This document shows, piece after piece, positions 58,770 through 64,000 of a stretch of 64,000 bases of DNA. The stretch is from Vicia villosa (lineage: Eukaryota > Streptophyta > Magnoliopsida > Fabales > Fabaceae), in contig NW_026705401.1 of the NCBI RefSeq assembly GCF_029867415.1, positions 310,001-374,000 of the forward strand, read 5' to 3'. The notes beneath the pieces were generated by a model that saw only the letters and a program-made list of their open reading frames with translations, was not told the DNA's origin and ran no database searches. How positions within the stretch are numbered: position 1 is the stretch's first letter; each line of letters opens with the position of its first letter. Made by a program: the position numbers and the translations under genes.

Positions 58770-59375
58770 CATCCTTAGCTGCCCCGAACTCGGATACGAA
58801 CACGGGATACAACGCGGACACGGACACGAGGACTCTACTAATATAGAAATTATAGGACACGGACACGGCTATATATATTTTATATATTAATATAATAATA
58901 CAATATATGAGCATAATTTATAAAGAATTTAAAACAAGAATCAAAATTTATATATATTTAAACTCAGTACTTTCAATCAACAAAAAAAAAAAAAAATCCA
59001 CCAAAACAAAATAATACAAATCATATCATAGTCACTCTATATTGATAAAATCAGCTTCTAAACCGTAGAATAAGAAAAAAAATAAGAAATCCTAGTTGTG
59101 TTATTTTTATAATGGAGAAGAGAAATATGAAAGGTAAAAAAACCCTGTTACTTTTATAAATAAAACTCCGATAATTATTGAGTTGGGCCTTTTTGTTTTT
59201 AAAAAAAATCTAAATTTTTTTGAGTTGGGTGCGTCCTTTATTTGAAATAAGGTGTCGTATCTGTGTCCGTTATAATTAAATTATTTTTTCGTTGGACACT
59301 GCAAAAACGTGTCAGATACGTGTCGTACACGTGTCGTACGAGTATCCGTGTCCGACGCGGCGACACGCCTTCTGA
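58770..59375. repeat. Foldback-like repeat rich in CGGACACG / CGTGTCCG
   Basis: The left part has CGGATACGAACACGGGATAC and CGCGGACACGGACACGAGG. The right part has the complementary GTGTCGTATCTGTGTCCG, GTGTCAGATACGTGTCGTAC and GAGTATCCGTGTCCGACGCG. The middle is AT-rich. This is a non-coding inverted-repeat element of about 600 bp, of a type widespread in plants as I remember. It sits just beyond the 3' end of the PPR gene. Boundaries are approximate. Confidence 0.45.
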
Positions 59376-59488
59376 ATGGCATATCAGCGCTTCATAGATC
59401 CTTAGCATTATGTGTCCTTTGTCTACATCTCGCAGCCACCACATTAGGGTGAATTTCAGTGAGAAATGCAGAGATTTTGAAAGTCTGT

Positions 59489-59757
59489 CTATGTAGTAAG
59501 TTCAATTATGATGTGCTCTTCTGTAGGTTCAACCTCAAGCCAGGATTGTTTTCTTTTTTCAAGTCTGCAGAATTCAAAAGAAAGAAAATCAGAAACTACA
59601 AGATTTTTCACAGTATCATTCAGAGATAGTAATAACACATATAATAACTTACCATCCATGAACCACACCCCATCAGAGGAGATGTAGGCCTTTATTACAA
59701 GGTTCGCATGTGAAATAACTTGACAGTATCCAGGAGAATTCTCTGTATGTAGCATTG
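59489..59757 (-). other. Probable spliced 3' UTR of the PPR gene
   Basis: After the split stop codon, a GT donor (GGATG then GTAAGT, near 59655) and an acceptor (TTCTGCAG near 59570) suggest one more intron. A short open frame crosses the region but is out of frame with the PPR protein. Whether these exons are UTR or an alternative C-terminus cannot be decided here. Confidence 0.35.
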
Positions 59758-61900
59758 TCAACCTGCAAAGATATTTCCACAGTTTATCAAAATTTTACAC
59801 TCATGGTCAGAAATGGCATTATCGGCCGTTGTCCCAATGAATAAAATTTGAAATCATAACACACCTTGAATTCTTTGAAGAAACTGTAATATTGGCTCTG
59901 GGCATTTAGAAACAGAAAGGGAAGCTAAAAGTCCGGTACATATATCCTGTAGCATTGAAGGCGACTTGTCCTGAACCCACCTCAAATGCTCAATAGCAAT
60001 TGGAATCTCTCTTGCATCTGCCAAACATTTCAACAAAACTACGTGGGATTCTGCATGTCCTATATTATGACTGAGACTGCAAAGTAACTCGGAAGCAGCT
60101 GCTAGATGTCCTGCATAGAAAACATACATCATGACATGTTGTGCTGCTAAATCTCGCACCACGCTGACAAGTATTTGACAAAGTAAAAAACAACCTAACA
60201 TATAATGCGGGAGTAATAATACCTTTCTTGCTGAGTGATAATATAAACGAGCTCAATATGTCTCTTGCAATGGTAATATCCTGTTTGACAGACTTGTTAT
60301 AGAGTTCAAAAGCTTCTTCAAGCCTGTCTTCTTGGGAGAGCCCTTGTAAAAGAAAAGTGTAACTCGCACGATCGGGTTCGACTCCCTTGTCCAACATCCG
60401 GTTAAACAACATCTCAGCCTCATCAATCTGCCCTTCTTCTGAAAATTTATGAATCAGAATATTATATGTTTTCAAGTTTCCACAACAGCCACTCGCAAAC
60501 ATCTCATCCCAAAGCTTCCTAGCAGGGCGAAGTAAATCCTCCTTACAACACGCTTCCATCACATAATTGTAAGACGTTACATCAGGATTCAACCCTTTCT
60601 TTTTCATTTCCTGTAGAACAGCATATCCTTCTTTCACTCTCCTAGCTTCGCACAACCACAACAGCATCACATTGTAACCCTCCACATCCTTGAAATAATT
60701 CCGACAATCCAAAACACGAAACACCTCCAACAATTCATCCACTTTACCCACCCTACACAAATTCCAACTCAATCTATTCAAACTTGAAACACTCAAAAAC
60801 CTTTCCCTCTCAACAACATAATTAAAAAACACAATCGCCCCAATAGGATCAACATCCGACACAGACTCAATCAAAACATTAAAAACATCGTCCTCCACAA
60901 CAAAATTACCTCCAACAATAACCTCCCCAATCATCTTAGCTTCACAAATCCGCTTCTCCGAAACCAATTCAAATATAATCTCTTTATAATCACTACTTCT
61001 CGGAGCCACACCTAACTTCCTCTTCATCTTCAAAACCTTAATCTCATCAACCACATTCCCCATTTCCCTAAACCCCTTCGCCACAACCCAATAAGCCATA
61101 AAATCAGGCTTCCACCCTCTATTCCTCAATTCAGACAACATCACCATAGCCTCACTCACCTTCCCAGCAAAACACAAACCATTCACAATCATAACCGCCA
61201 CAACAGACCCGTTAATCTCCGAACCACATTTCCCAACCTCATCCAACAAACCCAACACTTTCCTTAAATCACCCTCTTTACAAACCCACCAAACAAAAAC
61301 CCCAAACCCCAATGTACTAAAAGAAACACCCTTTACAAACATTTCATCAAACACCTTATATGCATTGTCATTATTGTTAGAACTAAGTGCAGCCAGAAGT
61401 GAGTTACAAGTGGGTGCACCAATTTCATTGATCAACGAAGCAACCTCGTTGAAAATGGAGAGAGCTTGAAGTAAGTAATTACGGGAAATATGCATGGCTA
61501 TAACCGAACGGTAAACGGAAGGGTGAATTGGGTAATTAAAAGATTGAGCTTTTCTGAGAAGTGAAAGAAGAGAGTGGTAATTAGACTGAGAGTGGTTTTG
61601 TGTGAGGGAGAGGGATTTGAGAATGGAGTGAAAGGTTGAATCAGTATGGGTAAACCCTGGTTGTTGAGAAGCCCAATGGAAAAAGCCCAAAGCGAGAGAA
61701 TGGTGATGGAGGAGGAAAGGGTCGATGATGGAAGAAACAAGGGATGGAGTTAGATTTTGGTTGAGGTTGTTGTGAAGGGTTTGTTCGATTTGTGAGGTCC
61801 ATGGGTGGTGATGATGGTGTTTGGTTTTTGTGTGGTTCTTTGAGGTTGAGATTATTGTTCTGCTGATTCTCTGTGCTAGTTCTAGTGATGCGGGTTTCAT
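59758..61900 (-). CDS. P-class pentatricopeptide repeat protein (642 aa)
   Basis: The coding exons are 61900-60223, 60110-59865 and 59762-59758, joined by GT/AG introns in phase 1. The ATG at 61900 is chosen because the frame upstream to 62047 opens with GTG and lacks conservation-like sequence. The N-terminus (MKPASLELAQRISRTIIST) is basic and Ser-rich, as in organelle targeting peptides. From about residue 150 there are degenerate, then clear P-type PPR motifs, for example VEGYNVMLLWLCEARRVKEG, VTSYNYVMEACCKEDLLRPA, LKTYNILIHKFSEEGQIDEA and RASYTFLLQGLSQEDRLEEA. There is no E, DYW or SMR domain. Such proteins bind organelle RNA for stability, splicing or processing. Layout and length recall Arabidopsis At5g14080 (from memory). 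Further spliced 3' UTR exons probably follow (59757-59655, 59569-59489). Confidence 0.85.
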
Positions 61901-62806
61901 GTTGAAGTTGTTTTGTTTTTCTGTTACGTGCAATGCATGTACTACTGTACTGTACTTCGTTGTTCTATGTAAGTGTTTGAGTAGAAAAGGTGAAAATATC
62001 AAAATTTCATGACCTCTCCCATACTTCTCCAAATGCCTTACCACCACGACAAGATTATTGTTTTGTCAAAGAATCCATTTAAATGTATTAGATATATGGC
62101 CGGTGCGATGTAAGTAGGAATGACAAAAATATTCATACTAGCAGATATTTGTGGATAAAATCCGTCATGGGTACGGGGCGGGTAGTTTAATAGATATTCA
62201 CGGATAAAATAAATGGATATTTAAATATCCGTTTATTAATAAATATGAATATGGGTTTAAGGTTACCGTGCCTAGGGTTATATTTGGGAATGCGGATCCG
62301 AGATCCGGACCGGTGGAACTGGTCCAATGGACCGACCGAAACAGTGAATGGGATGGTAATGGATAAAAAAATTATCCGAATCTAGAATGAAGAATCGGAC
62401 CAAATATCCAATGAGTAACCGAAAATAAAAATATAAATAGCCTTGTCATTTCATTTCCTCACTTTTTCTCACTCCCTCTCTCTCATTCACTCTCAGACTC
62501 CTCCGGTCCTCCCTCTCTCACTCACGTCTCTCTTCCTCTCCTCCCATGTCTCTACCTCAGCCACCTCTGACGGCCTCCTCTTCCCCTCCTTGTCTCCGAT
62601 GATAACTCCTCACACACTAGTTATTGTTTTTACTTCTTCTTGAATCGTGATTTCGTGTATCTGTTTCAAAGAGATTTCTTGGAGTATCTTCTTCGTATAA
62701 CTGTAATGTATTCAAACTTTTTGTATTGTTATATTTCACATAAATTTCATGCTATTTACCATGTTTGCATGTTAGGTTTGATGCTTCGTTCTATAGTATG
62801 TTGCTG

Positions 62807-62862
62807 TTTTGCCCTAATTTGTTTTGACCTAATTTGTTTTGCCCTAATTTGTTTTGACCTAA
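62807..62862. repeat. Short tandem repeat CCTAATTTGTTTTGM
   Basis: About three units of 15-16 bases alternating TTTTGCC and TTTTGAC, within the leader or intron of the second hAT element. Confidence 0.7.
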
Positions 62863-63113
62863 ACTTTTTATAAATGAAATGCATGTTACAATTTTGACCT
62901 AAGTTTTGCCTATTTCAGTTTTCAAGTTTGATTAAGATTAATAAAGCGTTAGGGTTTTTTTATACTGAGTTTTTTTATTCATAAATCATAATAAAGCTCG
63001 ATTAGGGTTTTGACCAAATTTTTGGGTCTGTTCTAAATAAAGTTGGGCTTCTGTTGTTGAGTTTTGTTACAGTTTACTATTATATTATTGTTTAATTCTT
63101 TGTATTTTCTTCC

Positions 63114-64000
63114 ATGTCGTTTCAAGATTCATCATTGACTCCTCCAACAACGGTGGATGATCTTATTGATATTGAGTTGTTGCTTGGTGACATCGGGGAA
63201 GAGGAGACAACGGATGGAGGTAATTTAGAGCTTGGTGAGATGATGGATATGGAGGTTCCAGTTCCGAGTGATACAACTACTCAAACCAACCCCACTGATA
63301 ATACTACTACTCAGACCCCCACTCAAAATACTGCAAACACAAACATTGATGCTTCAACCCCTCAAGTTGCCCAAGCTCAGAGTTCCCAGAGTCAGAGAAA
63401 TGCTGATGGTAGAGCTCCACGTCCCAAAAAATCTGCTGTTCATTCTAAAATGGTGCTTATTGTAGGTCCAGATGACATTAAGAAGTGGAAGTGCAGATGG
63501 TGTGGAAAGCTTTACACATATGATGCAAAGTGGAAGAGTACCTCTAATGGTAAGAAACATTTAGATGCTTGTATTCAGAGAAGGTTAAGGTTGAAAGAAA
63601 ATAATGAGAAAGAGTTTGCTCAGTCTAGATTAAAAATAGGTGATATACTCCTAGTTTAGCTACTTGGACATATAATCATGCTAGGGTTAGAGAAATTGCA
63701 GCACACATGATTCTAGGTCATGAATTTCCCTTTTCTGTTATGGAAGGTGTTATTTTTAATGAGTTTCTAAAAGAGATTTATCCATGGTACAAAAAGATTA
63801 CTAGGCAACAGGTTAAGTTTGATTGTGATACATTTTATGAGGCTGAGAGAATTAAAATGAAAAGGTCTATGGCTTTGATTAACAGGGTCAGTCTCACCAC
63901 TGACTTGTGGTGGTCTGGTGAACAGAGGGTAGGCTATATGACTGTGACTGGTCATTTCGTTGATTCAAAATGGCAGCTTCATAAAAGAGTTTTTTCTTTT
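63114..64000 (+). pseudogene. hAT transposase, BED finger type, frameshifted and cut by the window end
   Basis: The frame from the ATG at 63114 has an acidic, Thr/Gln-rich N-terminus (TTTQTNPTDNTTTQTPTQNT). A BED zinc finger follows (KKWKCRWCGKLYTYD, GKKHLDAC) at about residues 122-160. It stops at 63657. Transposase sequence continues in another frame from about 63647: SLATWTYNHARVREIAAHMI, PWYKKITRQQVKFDC, and VSLTTDLWWSGEQRVGYM with the first catalytic Asp, up to the window edge. A one-base indel near 63640-63655 explains the break; no splice sites fit. It would otherwise be a nuclear DNA transposase of the Ac/RICESLEEPER type. The remainder is outside the window. Confidence 0.75.

Larger units (their letters stand above)
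62115..64000 (+). mobile_element. Second hAT element, 5' part, running off the window
   Basis: A left end resembling hAT termini, TAGGAATGACAAAAATATTC, starts at 62115. It is followed by GGATAAAAT/GATATTCA/ATCCG-type subterminal repeats (62140-62400), a CT-rich leader (62455-62600) and a transposase frame from 63114. The right end and target duplication lie beyond the window, so the boundary is tentative. Confidence 0.55.

Noticed and set aside
61901..62047. N-terminal extension of the PPR protein upstream of the ATG at 61900
   Set aside because: The frame is open but starts with GTG and lacks an ATG; the extension is most likely 5' leader.

Overview
This is a plant nuclear genome window, most likely from a legume (Fabaceae). 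The evidence is spliced genes with GT/AG introns, AT-rich intergenic DNA, and dense nested plant-type transposons (Ty3 chromoviruses with a tRNA-iMet primer site, a SIRE-like copia derivative, BED-finger hAT elements, MULEs with a plant mobile domain, a TRIM and Helitron-like ends). Several repeat types look like ones I remember from temperate legumes; that placement is recall and was not searched.

Only two ordinary host genes are clear. One is a full-length GYF-domain gene of the EXA1/MUSE11 type (plus strand, 42197-50055, 11 coding exons, 1,678 codons before the stop). The other is a P-class PPR gene (minus strand, 61900-59758, 3 coding exons, 642 aa). A small putative secreted Cys/Pro peptide gene (10726-10953), with a TATA box and an upstream ORF overlapping its start codon, is a third, weaker candidate.

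Layout: 1-7255 is the 3' part of a decayed Ty3 chromovirus whose integrase is split by a 4.05 kb Ogre/Tat-like solo LTR. 7256-8690 is a LINE reverse transcriptase remnant. 10089-10410 is a hairpin MITE flanked by mirror-image GT/AC microsatellites. 11871-15947 holds two Helitron-like 3' ends, each attached to a tandem array (about 320 bp and about 365 bp periods), plus a 142 bp AG run. 15948-24114 is a non-coding (LARD-like) LTR element with near-identical LTRs, the 3' one truncated. 24115-27262 is AT-rich with one small coding remnant. 27268-33028 is a minus-strand copia derivative with a duplicated gag coiled coil and the rest of pol mostly deleted. 33834-39647 is a hAT element with a perfect 8 bp target duplication and an intact transposase exon. 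39825-41445 is a third Helitron-like element. After the GYF gene come a 358 bp TRIM with identical LTRs (50540-50897), a second LINE remnant, and a MULE-like complex (53065-58340). That complex contains a plant-mobile-domain pseudogene, a transposase lacking its catalytic core, and many copies of the palindrome GGAGATGCATCTCC. The window ends with the PPR gene and the 5' half of a second, frameshifted hAT transposase (62115-64000).

The host genes act independently: translation/immunity control for the GYF protein and, by family, organelle RNA processing for the PPR protein. The most unusual material is the palindrome-bearing MULE/PMD pair, the analogous palindrome clusters in two different LTRs, and the tandem-array Helitron-like elements.
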